In this document: one piece after another, positions 1 to 5,737 of the stretch
How positions within the stretch are numbered: position 1 is the first letter of the stretch
Layout: the number at the start of each line of letters is the position of its first letter
The notes under the pieces: model-generated
The model's input: the letters and a program-made list of their open reading frames with translations, nothing else
What the model was told of the DNA's origin: nothing
The model's database searches: none
Program-made: the position numbers and the translations under genes
Assembly (NCBI GenBank): GCA_028822955.1
Contig: JAPKCL010000105.1
Span: 1 to 5,942, forward strand
From: Candidatus Poseidoniaceae archaeon
GTDB lineage: Archaea > Thermoplasmatota > Poseidoniia > Poseidoniales > Poseidoniaceae
Reading direction: 5' to 3'
Length of the DNA: 5,942 nt

Positions 1-179
1 TCTTCATCTTCGATACCGAGGTCAAGAAACATGACTTGCGCAGATGAAATTGCCGACATGATGAACATCATCATGGTCATAATCGAGGCCAGTTTGTGCT
101 TACGCTCCGCTAACATGGATTTGGGTAGGAGTGATGTCTTTTTATCCTTCCGTTGGGAAGTGCTTTTTATTCGAATCAT
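1..179 (-). CDS. Partial exported or membrane-anchored protein, N-terminus only
   Basis: An open frame starts at an ATG at 179-177 and runs off the left edge, giving 59 residues. The first 29 residues are strongly basic (many K and R). A Met-rich hydrophobic stretch follows at about residues 30-52, including the run MTMMMFIM, and then an acidic segment. This is the layout of a signal peptide or N-terminal membrane anchor; a small-residue motif (SSAQ, residues 45-48) could be a cleavage site. A second ATG at 116-114 (residue 22) would give a more normal-length signal peptide. I favour the upstream start weakly, because a TATA-like element lies about 25 bases before it. The mature part is outside the window, so function cannot be assigned. 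It is divergent from the gene starting at 265. Confidence 0.55.
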   Translation of the reverse strand, partial: MIRIKSTSQRKDKKTSLLPKSMLAERKHKLASIMTMMMFIMSAISSAQVMFLDLGIEDE

Positions 180-198
180 AATATGTAATTCCGACCCG

Positions 199-212
199 AT
201 TTAACATAATAC
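199..212 (-). promoter_or_regulatory. TATA-like element for the leftward gene, possibly bidirectional
   Basis: An AT-rich patch (TTTAACATAATAC on the plus strand, TTATGTTAAA on the minus) stands out in the 85-base gap between divergent genes. Its centre is about 26 bases from the ATG at 179. In archaea the TATA box sits about 25 bases before the transcription start, so this spacing predicts a leaderless or nearly leaderless leftward transcript. For the rightward gene at 265 it would leave a leader of about 30 bases. Nothing else in 180-264 looks like a promoter. The call rests on composition and spacing only. Confidence 0.35.
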
Positions 213-264
213 TTTCGTTGGGATAGAGGGCAAAGAACATCACTAAGAATCGTTTGGATTTACC

Positions 265-732
265 ATGCCTCGACTACTTTACTTCGGAAGAGGGAAGGTA
301 GTTCTAGACCACCTCATCCAATCAGGGTGTACCCCAGTGCGTCGAATTCAAGATGCCAATGTCGTCGTAGTCGAAAGTTATGACAACCATTTACCAAACC
401 CATTCGAACGCCTAACTGGTACAATTGGCTTGATGCGCCAAGCCCTTGATGAGATCGAGGGCGCCGCTATCGAACGAATGGTGGTCATCACCGACCAATC
501 CTCAACTCAAGGAGTCATGCGAAAAGGAGCAAAATCAGGAGTTGCTCTCGATGATGTTCACGGACTTGGCTCGCTAACAGTGGAAGTGTTGAGCCGAATG
601 GGAGCGAAATTTGGTGTGAAGACCAAAGTCTATCGTATCCAACCGGATAAAATTCAAGACTCTCTATCACACATCTATGCATTCCTCGTGAGTGATGAGA
701 ACTCTCCTGAATACGAAGTTGTGTCACAGTAG
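265..732 (+). CDS. Hypothetical 155-aa protein, possibly a degenerate SDR/epimerase-like Rossmann fold
   Basis: I do not recognise this as a named family. The ATG at 265 is the first possible start, since an in-frame TAA lies at 244-246. There is no signal peptide or membrane helix, so it is probably cytoplasmic. The pattern alternates beta and alpha: strands near residues 3-7 (RLLYF), 32-37 (NVVVVE), 71-76 (RMVVIT) and 119-125. Segment by segment this order resembles extended short-chain dehydrogenases: a glycine turn (G8-R-G10), a 'dVvv' strand, a GT-x-x-LM helix (52-57), an ITDQSS strand end (75-80), and HG...E (99-107) where the family has YxxxKxxxE. The catalytic Tyr and Lys would be His99 and Ser103, and the full GxxGxxG is missing. 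Typical extended SDRs are about 300 residues, so this is half length. The gene is followed 37 bases later by a glutaredoxin and is probably co-transcribed with it. The CDS is well supported; the fold is inference. Confidence 0.8.
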   Translation: MPRLLYFGRGKVVLDHLIQSGCTPVRRIQDANVVVVESYDNHLPNPFERLTGTIGLMRQALDEIEGAAIERMVVITDQSSTQGVMRKGAKSGVALDDVHGLGSLTVEVLSRMGAKFGVKTKVYRIQPDKIQDSLSHIYAFLVSDENSPEYEVVSQ

Positions 733-755
733 GGCATAGCCTCAAGTAGGCTGCC
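733..755 (+). other. Small intergenic hairpin between the SDR-like gene and glutaredoxin
   Basis: Immediately after the TAG stop of the upstream gene, AGCCT (738-742) and AGGCT (748-752) are complementary around a 5-base loop. Flanking GGC (733-735) and GCC (753-755) extend the stem past a 2-base bulge. No T-run follows, so it does not look like a standard terminator. It could stabilise or separate the two messages, or be chance in a 37-base gap. Confidence 0.3.
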
Positions 756-769
756 TCATAGTTGATTAC

Positions 770-1054
770 ATGAGCGAAGATTTTCTCGTTGAACAAGCCA
801 AACAAATCGATACAGAGTTCCTCATCTACACGGGAAACTTCTGCGGCTATTGCACTGCAGCCAAGCGTTTACTGGACCGGAAAGAACTTTCATTCACCGA
901 GTTCAATTTCGATGAAGTTCCTGATTTGCGTCAGAAAATCGTCGAAGCAACAGGTCATCGTACTGTCCCAGTCATTTTTGACATCAAAGGTGAACAACCC
1001 GTGTACATTGGCGGTTATGACCAATTACAACCGTATTTGAGACAACGCAGTTAA
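770..1054 (+). CDS. Glutaredoxin, dithiol type (CGYC)
   Basis: This is a small cytoplasmic thiol-disulfide oxidoreductase that reduces protein disulfides or glutathione-type mixed disulfides. At 94 residues it has normal glutaredoxin length. Family marks are visible: a first beta strand (FLIYT, 17-21), the redox motif C25-G-Y-C28, the cis-proline loop TVPVIF (65-70, cis-Pro67), and the GG turn before the last helix (IGGYDQL, 80-86). The common motif is CPYC; glycine in place of proline is a known variant. Archaea of this kind usually lack glutathione, so the natural reductant may be another low-molecular thiol or a thioredoxin reductase (inference). It follows the 155-aa gene by 37 bases without a clear SD. 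Its last 30 bases overlap the 3' end of the convergent esterase gene. Confidence 0.93.
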   Translation: MSEDFLVEQAKQIDTEFLIYTGNFCGYCTAAKRLLDRKELSFTEFNFDEVPDLRQKIVEATGHRTVPVIFDIKGEQPVYIGGYDQLQPYLRQRS

Positions 1055-1639
1055 CCATTCCTTCAGCGCAGCATGATGTTCCATTGGGATCATGTGACCC
1101 TTTGGATGCTCAATCAATTCCATAGCCCAACCCGCTGATTCAAAGACGTGGGCAACAGCCCATCCATCTTGAATGGAAACCCGCAAATCACGTTCACCAT
1201 GCATCCAAAACAGATGTTTTGGCTCTAACTCTGCAAGGCGAAGTCGAAGTTCCATTTCTCGAACCAAGCGAGTACCCATCGCCACTACACCAACGATTCG
1301 GTCAGCAAGTGGCAACTGTAACATTTCTTGCGCCATTGCACCACCTTGTGAAAAGCCTCCAACGACCAAAGGGCCAAGTGGTGCTTGTTCAGCAATCAGT
1401 TGTTCGAGTTGGGAAAGAGAAGAATCAACATCGATTAGTTCTCTGCGAGAAAGAGTCATTCGTCGAGTAGCATCAGCATCTTCATCCTCATAGCGCCACC
1501 AAGTCCGGCCACGAAGTGGATGATTATAACGTGCTTCTGGAACGATTAAGGTCCAACCTTCTGGAAGTATTTTTTCAGCAAAAGGACGCATCATACTGGC
1601 ATCGCCAGTCATCCCATGCATCATGATAAGCGTCGGCAA
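1025..1639 (-). CDS. Alpha/beta-hydrolase, phospholipase/carboxylesterase family
   Basis: This is a 204-residue serine esterase of the compact carboxylesterase/acyl-protein thioesterase-like group (Abhydrolase_2/dienelactone hydrolase clan), predicted to be cytoplasmic. The catalytic triad can be placed: nucleophile Ser97 in GFSQGG (95-100), Asp151 in HGERDLRV, and His182 in KGHMIP. The oxyanion-hole HG is at residues 8-9. The natural substrate is unknown; the family cleaves short acyl esters or lysophospholipids. The start is TTG at 1639-1637. An in-frame TGA lies four codons upstream and there is no ATG between them, while the next ATG (residue 6) would cut the first beta strand. An SD (GAGGTG, 1650-1645) sits 5 bases before the TTG and supports it. 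The gap to the lipoprotein gene is 9 bases, so the two are probably one operon. The 3' end overlaps glutaredoxin by 30 bases. Confidence 0.92.
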   Translation of the reverse strand: MPTLIMMHGMTGDASMMRPFAEKILPEGWTLIVPEARYNHPLRGRTWWRYEDEDADATRRMTLSRRELIDVDSSLSQLEQLIAEQAPLGPLVVGGFSQGGAMAQEMLQLPLADRIVGVVAMGTRLVREMELRLRLAELEPKHLFWMHGERDLRVSIQDGWAVAHVFESAGWAMELIEHPKGHMIPMEHHAALKEWLTALSQIRL

Positions 1640-1644
1640 AGGAA

Positions 1645-1650
1645 CACCTC
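1645..1650 (-). promoter_or_regulatory. Shine-Dalgarno site for the esterase, overlapping the lipoprotein stop
   Basis: On the minus strand GAGGTG lies 5 bases before the TTG at 1639. Its GA are the last two bases of the TGA stop (1651-1649) of the lipoprotein gene. It matches the prokaryotic anti-SD (CACCTCC) over six bases. It decides the non-ATG start and suggests translational coupling. Confidence 0.7.
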
Positions 1651-2620
1651 ACAGTGTCCATTGGAACACAAGTGCTCCGGCAACACGTAGGTGGACAAAG
1701 GAACCTGGGCCGCGCACTGTTACGGTAAGCGAATACTCCCCAGAGTTTGATGGAATGGTACCGATAGCACCTTTCTCAGTTGCTCCAGCTCCCCATGCTC
1801 GAGTCAAAGGCGAAGCACCAGCATGGTCTTTCATTGATAATGAACCCGAACTTGGGCCATTACTCGCAATTTCTACATCTAAATACCAAACTAAGGTATT
1901 CCAATTACCTTCTGAGGGATGCCCTTCATCGAGGAATGTGTCGTACACCTCTTGGTCGTTTTCTTCATAGAGACTATCGAGCAAGTCGCGAGCTCTGTAA
2001 AAGTAGACATCACCACTGTAACTCTCTCGAGCCACATTGAGGTCCATTCGTAATTGTCGAACACCATCTGCGTCACTCCAAACAAAGTTTTCGAGGAATC
2101 CTTTGCTTCCACTAAAGACGTAGGAGATTTCATGCCCCTCGTCAGAAGTGGCTGAAACTCGTGCATTACCGTTGTTAATCGAATCTGTTGTAGCCGTCCA
2201 ATCTTGACCGAACAATGTGAACTCCCATGTATCGCCAACAGTCCATGGGAACGAGAACACGGGTTGTACATCACCGTTCTCATAAACGGATAATCCATCA
2301 AGGGTTATTCTTCCAATGAATGGATTGTGATTGATAACAGCGTGGCGCTGTGCTTCACGTTCAGATGAAATTCCAAGTCGGTAAACGCCTTCTTCGGAAT
2401 CTACTTCTGCGACGACTAACCGAGCACTGTCTTCACCAAATTGTGGAGTAATGAAGGTGTAAAGCCACTGATTACCTACTTCCCATTCGGGAAGTAGTTT
2501 CTGTTCTTCGGTTGTGGAATCATTTCCAGAAGACGCTAGAGTTCCAGTTGTACAACCAGCCAAAACGCTGGTACACAGTAAAAGCAGCAACATTACGCTG
2601 GCTTGTAACCTTCGTCCCAT
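1649..2620 (-). CDS. Secreted lipoprotein of unknown function
   Basis: This 323-residue protein has a clear lipoprotein signal: basic MGRR, a hydrophobic core (LLLLLCTSVL), and the lipobox L20-A-G-C23, so it should be lipid-anchored at Cys23 on the outer face of the membrane. A Ser/Thr-rich linker (24-40) follows. A motif occurs twice, WEVGNQWLYTF (46-56) and WTVGDTWEFTL (126-136), suggesting two related beta-rich modules. The C-terminal 80 or so residues look like a beta sandwich, ending in alternating hydrophobic strands (EYSLTVTV, residues 295-302). There is no enzyme motif, and I do not recognise the family. It lies 50 bases downstream of the pyrophosphatase gene and 9 bases upstream of the esterase on the same strand. 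A role in binding or sensing at the cell surface is possible but is only inference. Confidence 0.88.
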   Translation of the reverse strand: MGRRLQASVMLLLLLCTSVLAGCTTGTLASSGNDSTTEEQKLLPEWEVGNQWLYTFITPQFGEDSARLVVAEVDSEEGVYRLGISSEREAQRHAVINHNPFIGRITLDGLSVYENGDVQPVFSFPWTVGDTWEFTLFGQDWTATTDSINNGNARVSATSDEGHEISYVFSGSKGFLENFVWSDADGVRQLRMDLNVARESYSGDVYFYRARDLLDSLYEENDQEVYDTFLDEGHPSEGNWNTLVWYLDVEIASNGPSSGSLSMKDHAGASPLTRAWGAGATEKGAIGTIPSNSGEYSLTVTVRGPGSFVHLRVAGALVFQWTL

Positions 2621-2670
2621 GATTCGACCCTAACGGGCATTCTTCATGAGGCTAACGCTTCGAGAAGTCT

Positions 2671-4812
2671 TCAAAGAAGTCCATTTTGAGTGAGTTGACC
2701 GGTTCCAGCCAGAACCACTGCAACGATGGACATCAATTTGATGAGGATGTTGAGTGAAGGACCGGAAGTGTCCTTGAATGGATCTCCAATAGTATCACCG
2801 ATAACGGCTGCTTCGTGAGTATCATCGCCTTTCTTTGCACCTTCAATATGACCTTGTTCGATTGCTTTCTTAGCATTGTCCCAAGCGCCACCGGCGTTGG
2901 CCATGAACAAAGCCATGAGAACACCTGTGACCAAAGAACCAGCAAGAAGACCGCCGAGTGCGTCCCAACCAAGTGCCATACCTACGGCGACTGGAGCGAG
3001 GATGGCAACAACACCAGGCCCGACCATTTCTCGCAGGGCAGCCTTGGTAGAAATATCAACACAGGAAGCGCTGTCAGGATACATGGTCCCTTCGGCTTCA
3101 ATTTGAGTAGGCCAAGTCGAGACATCAGAAACGTCAACACCTTCTGGAGTATCTGCTTCGAGTGCCTTTCGCATGATAGCGAATTGTCGACGGATTTCAA
3201 CAACCATATCGCCCGCAGCCTTTCCGACTGAAGTCATGGTCATTGCAGCAACTACGAAGGGTAGACCGCCACCGATGAGAAGTCCAACGACAACCAGGGG
3301 GTTATCGAGTGATAAGTTCATGTCACCACCAATTGCTGCCATGTAGGCTGCAAATAATGCAAGTGCTGTCAAAGCAGCAGACCCAATTGCGAATCCTTTG
3401 CCAACTGCTGCAGTTGTGTTGCCAATCGTGTCGAGTTCGTCAGTGATTGCTCGGACATCTGCACCTAGACCGCTCATCTCAGCGATTCCACCTGCATTGT
3501 CAACAACTGGGCCGTAAGCATCGACCGTCATGGTGACACCGACTGTAGCGAGCATACCCATTGCAGCCATAGCAATACAGTAAAGCCCGTATTCTGAACC
3601 GCCGAAGTGGTTTGCACCGAGGATTCCAGCTGCAATAAGCAAGATTGGAACGAAGGTCGACATCATACCAACAGAAAGACCAGCGATAGCATTGGTTGCT
3701 GGACCTGTTTTTGACATGTGTCCAATGTGTTGAATAGCCTTGGTTTTAATTCCGAAAACCGGTTCAATACCAGTATAGTATTCTGTGACAATTCCAATCA
3801 GGATACCGACGATACTACCCAGAACGACTGAGTGCATGACGCCAGGAACTACATCAATCCAGCCTTGGTTGATGGAAAGATAGCCACCAGCCCAAAACAG
3901 AATTGCTGCAATGAAAGTAGTGTTACGAAGAGCCGCTGCTGCATCCTTGCCGTTCTTGAGAATGTACATGGAAAAGACACCAACGATCGAAGCAAGGTAG
4001 CCAATGAGGCCAAGCATAATTGGCATCATGATATAGTCGGATGCACCAGTAAATCCTGCGCCGCCGAAGCCTTCGGAACTTGCAATAATCATTGCTGCGA
4101 TAATTGAACCAACGAAAGATTCGAAGATATCTGCACCCATTCCAGCGACATCGCCAACGTTGTCGCCAACATTGTCTGCGATAACTCCAGGATTACGAGG
4201 GTCATCTTCAGGAATTCCTGCTTCGACTTTGCCGACAAGGTCTGCACCAACGTCAGCAGCCTTGGTGTAAATACCGCCACCAACACGAGCAAACAAAGCA
4301 ATAGAAGATGCGCCCATTCCGAATCCTGCAGCTGCAGAGAGGTCAGGATTCTCATTACCAGCACCAAGCCAGTAAGCGACCAGTGAGATTCCGAGAAGTC
4401 CAAGTCCTCCAACTGAGAGACCCATAACAGCCCCACCGTTGTACGAAACTGCCAAAGCACCTGCACGACCATCGGTCTTTGCAGCCATTGTAGTTCTGCC
4501 GTTCGCAGAAGTAGCCGCACGCATTCCAGAGAATCCTGCGATGACCGAAGCAATTGCACCACCAAAGAAAGCAAGAGAAGTATCAATATTATTCAAAAAG
4601 GCAAGAAGAGCACCGACAGCTACTACGAAAATAGCGAGAACTTTGTATTCGGCTACAAGGAAAGCCATTGCGCCTTCTTGAATTTCTTTGGTAATACTGG
4701 CAACTTTTTCGTCATCAATTTTCACTTTGTTGACTTGTTGATACAGTATAAACGCAATCACAAGTCCGACAAGACCTGCTGCAGCAGCAATTATTGGTAT
4801 ATTTTCCATCAT
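2671..4812 (-). CDS. hppA: Membrane-bound ion-translocating pyrophosphatase, K+-dependent type
   Basis: This integral membrane enzyme hydrolyses pyrophosphate and pumps H+ and/or Na+ out of the cytoplasm. At 713 residues it has full family length, with about 16 hydrophobic helices. Active-site motifs are intact: DVGADLVGKVE (187-197), DNVGDNVGD (213-221), WDNAKK (644-649), and DTIGDPFKDTSGP (673-685). GNTTAAVGKG (464-473) has Ala468 and Gly471, the K+-dependent signature; K+-independent enzymes carry Lys and Thr there. The gate glutamate is at Asp228+3 (Glu231), as in the Na+-pumping Thermotoga maritima enzyme, not at Asp+7 as in the plant H+ pump. Na+ or Na+/H+ transport is therefore the better guess. 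The start is the first of two adjacent ATGs (4812-4810). An SD-like AGGTG at 4824-4820 lies 7 bases upstream. It is the first gene of the leftward hppA-lipoprotein-esterase run. Confidence 0.97.
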   Translation of the reverse strand: MMENIPIIAAAAGLVGLVIAFILYQQVNKVKIDDEKVASITKEIQEGAMAFLVAEYKVLAIFVVAVGALLAFLNNIDTSLAFFGGAIASVIAGFSGMRAATSANGRTTMAAKTDGRAGALAVSYNGGAVMGLSVGGLGLLGISLVAYWLGAGNENPDLSAAAGFGMGASSIALFARVGGGIYTKAADVGADLVGKVEAGIPEDDPRNPGVIADNVGDNVGDVAGMGADIFESFVGSIIAAMIIASSEGFGGAGFTGASDYIMMPIMLGLIGYLASIVGVFSMYILKNGKDAAAALRNTTFIAAILFWAGGYLSINQGWIDVVPGVMHSVVLGSIVGILIGIVTEYYTGIEPVFGIKTKAIQHIGHMSKTGPATNAIAGLSVGMMSTFVPILLIAAGILGANHFGGSEYGLYCIAMAAMGMLATVGVTMTVDAYGPVVDNAGGIAEMSGLGADVRAITDELDTIGNTTAAVGKGFAIGSAALTALALFAAYMAAIGGDMNLSLDNPLVVVGLLIGGGLPFVVAAMTMTSVGKAAGDMVVEIRRQFAIMRKALEADTPEGVDVSDVSTWPTQIEAEGTMYPDSASCVDISTKAALREMVGPGVVAILAPVAVGMALGWDALGGLLAGSLVTGVLMALFMANAGGAWDNAKKAIEQGHIEGAKKGDDTHEAAVIGDTIGDPFKDTSGPSLNILIKLMSIVAVVLAGTGQLTQNGLL

Positions 4813-4819
4813 TATAGAA

Positions 4820-4824
4820 CACCT
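4820..4824 (-). promoter_or_regulatory. Shine-Dalgarno-like site for the pyrophosphatase
   Basis: On the minus strand AGGTG sits 7 bases before the first ATG at 4812 and so favours the first of the two adjacent ATG codons. The same AGGTGTTC string precedes the esterase TTG. Other starts in the window (glutaredoxin, Nfu, PolX) lack such a site. Confidence 0.5.
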
Positions 4825-4861
4825 GTAATGCCGCCGACCAAAGAACCCTTCATAAGTGGTT

Positions 4862-4897
4862 CCCCAAAAAAAACCCTCCCTGCACTGCTTTTTGGGG
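4862..4897. repeat. Inverted repeat (9-bp stem, 18-base loop) upstream of hppA
   Basis: CCCCAAAAA (4862-4870) is an exact reverse complement of TTTTTGGGG (4889-4897). In a plus-strand RNA, G-U pairs at 4859-4861 with 4898-4900 could lengthen the stem. It lies in the 168-base divergent gap between hppA and nfu, 50 bases before the hppA ATG and 83 bases before the Nfu ATG. It could be an operator-like palindrome or a hairpin in the hppA leader. Homopolymer content makes chance a fair alternative. Confidence 0.45.
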
Positions 4898-4941
4898 GGT
4901 ACCGATTGATGCCGTAGATAAGAGAAATGTGAACTCGGACA

Positions 4942-4953
4942 AGCAATTATTCA
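4942..4953 (+). promoter_or_regulatory. Weak TATA-like element for the Nfu gene
   Basis: CAATTATTC, the most AT-rich patch before the Nfu start, is centred about 33 bases before the ATG at 4981. Archaeal spacing would put the transcript start near 4973, a leader of only a few bases. A purine run (AAGGGGAG, 4954-4961) lies about 19 bases from the ATG, too far to act as a normal SD. The patch could equally serve the leftward hppA gene with a long leader. Confidence 0.25.
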
Positions 4954-4980
4954 AAGGGGAGATACTACAGCACTGGAACA

Positions 4981-5316
4981 ATGAGCATCACCGCAGAGGA
5001 AGTCTTGGCCGAAATCGGTCCAGTCCAAGAGATCCTTGATGAACACGATGGCGTCGTGACTGTCCTCGACACAACAGACGGAAACATCATGCTGTCCCTC
5101 GATGGGGGATGCACTGGATGTTCCTCAACACCAATGACCGCCATGCAAATTTACTATTCTTTGAAGAAACTTGACCACATTAACGATGTGATTTTTGTCA
5201 ACGGTGAACTTCCTGAGTACATGCGTACCTTCATCGATAACAAAATGAAAAAGGAAGCAGCGAGTACTGAACCCGTCGATACCGATTCGTCACAACCTCG
5301 TGGCGAGATTATCTGA
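4981..5316 (+). CDS. NifU C-terminal-domain (Nfu) iron-sulfur scaffold or carrier protein
   Basis: This 111-residue cytoplasmic protein probably binds a bridging Fe-S cluster and hands it to target enzymes. Residues 4-85 match the NifU C-terminal domain: an N-terminal helix (AEEVLAEIGPVQEIL), strands VVTVLDTT and NIMLSLDGG, and then the ligand motif C44-T-G-C47 followed by SSTPMTAMQ, which corresponds to the family CxxCPSSxxT region. The later strand NDVIFVNGE (68-76) is also typical. Residues 88-111 form an acidic and Ser/Thr-rich tail that looks disordered and is not part of the standard domain. There is no clear SD and the leader may be very short. The TGA stop (5314-5316) directly abuts the TAA stop of the convergent membrane-protein gene. 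Fe-S scaffold function is known for the family; the partners here are unknown. Confidence 0.92.
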   Translation: MSITAEEVLAEIGPVQEILDEHDGVVTVLDTTDGNIMLSLDGGCTGCSSTPMTAMQIYYSLKKLDHINDVIFVNGELPEYMRTFIDNKMKKEAASTEPVDTDSSQPRGEII

Positions 5317-5646
5317 TTACTCTTCTTCGTCCAATTTACCGATGGTATGTGGATTCGCTCCAAAGGAGACATTTTCGCCTTTGATATTCATTCGTGCAGA
5401 TATCGCAATGACAATACAGACTAACGAAAGTGGTTTTGGAAGATAATTCGAGCCCCACAATTCTCCACCGGAAAGTGAAAGCCACCAAAGCACAGCAGCT
5501 GCGGCAATCAAGCAAAATGCAATTATATTTTGTACAATGTTTTCTGCTTTCTCTGAGCGTGAAAAAGTGGCAATAAAGGTGAACAAAAGTGCTGAAATAC
5601 CACAAAGCAACTCGGCCAGAAGTTCGATGGAATCTGCACTGACCAT
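5317..5646 (-). CDS. Small membrane protein with three predicted helices, unknown function
   Basis: From the ATG at 5646-5644 this encodes 109 residues with three hydrophobic helices: about 8-28 (LLAELLCGISALLFTF), 37-58 (IIAFCLIAAAAVLWW) and 69-85 (PLSLVCIVIAISA). A short polar tail follows, ending in DEEE. I see no recognised domain. The frame stays open upstream to ATGs at 5739 (140 residues) and 5757 (146 residues). Those would overlap the start of the divergent PolX gene and leave no room for either promoter, so I prefer 5646. The longer forms cannot be excluded, because the extra 31 residues read like ordinary soluble protein. The stop codon abuts the Nfu stop. A hydrophobic-loop pattern this regular over 330 bases argues that it is a real gene. 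Confidence 0.7.
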   Translation of the reverse strand: MVSADSIELLAELLCGISALLFTFIATFSRSEKAENIVQNIIAFCLIAAAAVLWWLSLSGGELWGSNYLPKPLSLVCIVIAISARMNIKGENVSFGANPHTIGKLDEEE

Positions 5647-5737
5647 GGTAAGGCGTAGGACTTGTGGTTTTTCAACTTGAAGTTTCGTTGAGAATGAAGA
5701 GAGCAATGTTTGAGAAGGGTAGAGTGTATCAGACACC

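Noticed and set aside
515..805. Minus-strand open frame across the SDR-like gene and glutaredoxin start
   Set aside because: It overlaps two better supported plus-strand genes and has no recognisable domain.
1173..1493. Plus-strand open frame opposite the esterase
   Set aside because: It is antisense to a gene with an intact catalytic triad and has low-complexity Ser/Arg content; there is no independent support.
1623..1970. Plus-strand open frame of 115 codons opposite the lipoprotein end
   Set aside because: It is a shadow of the lipoprotein gene with no motif or start signal.
2658..2680. Tandem CTTC-GA-GAAG and CTTC-AAA-GAAG mini-palindromes at the hppA stop, considered as a terminator
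   Set aside because: Loops are only 2-3 bases, stems 4 bp, there is no T-run, and one copy overlaps the stop codon and last codons; it is likely chance.
4089..4586. Long open frame (165 codons) on the minus strand inside hppA
   Set aside because: It lies out of frame within the fully supported pyrophosphatase gene and has Leu/Ser/Gln-heavy content typical of a shadow frame.
4866..4899. Possible G-quadruplex from G-runs around the hppA inverted repeat
   Set aside because: Each strand lacks four closely spaced runs of three or more G, so no canonical quadruplex forms.
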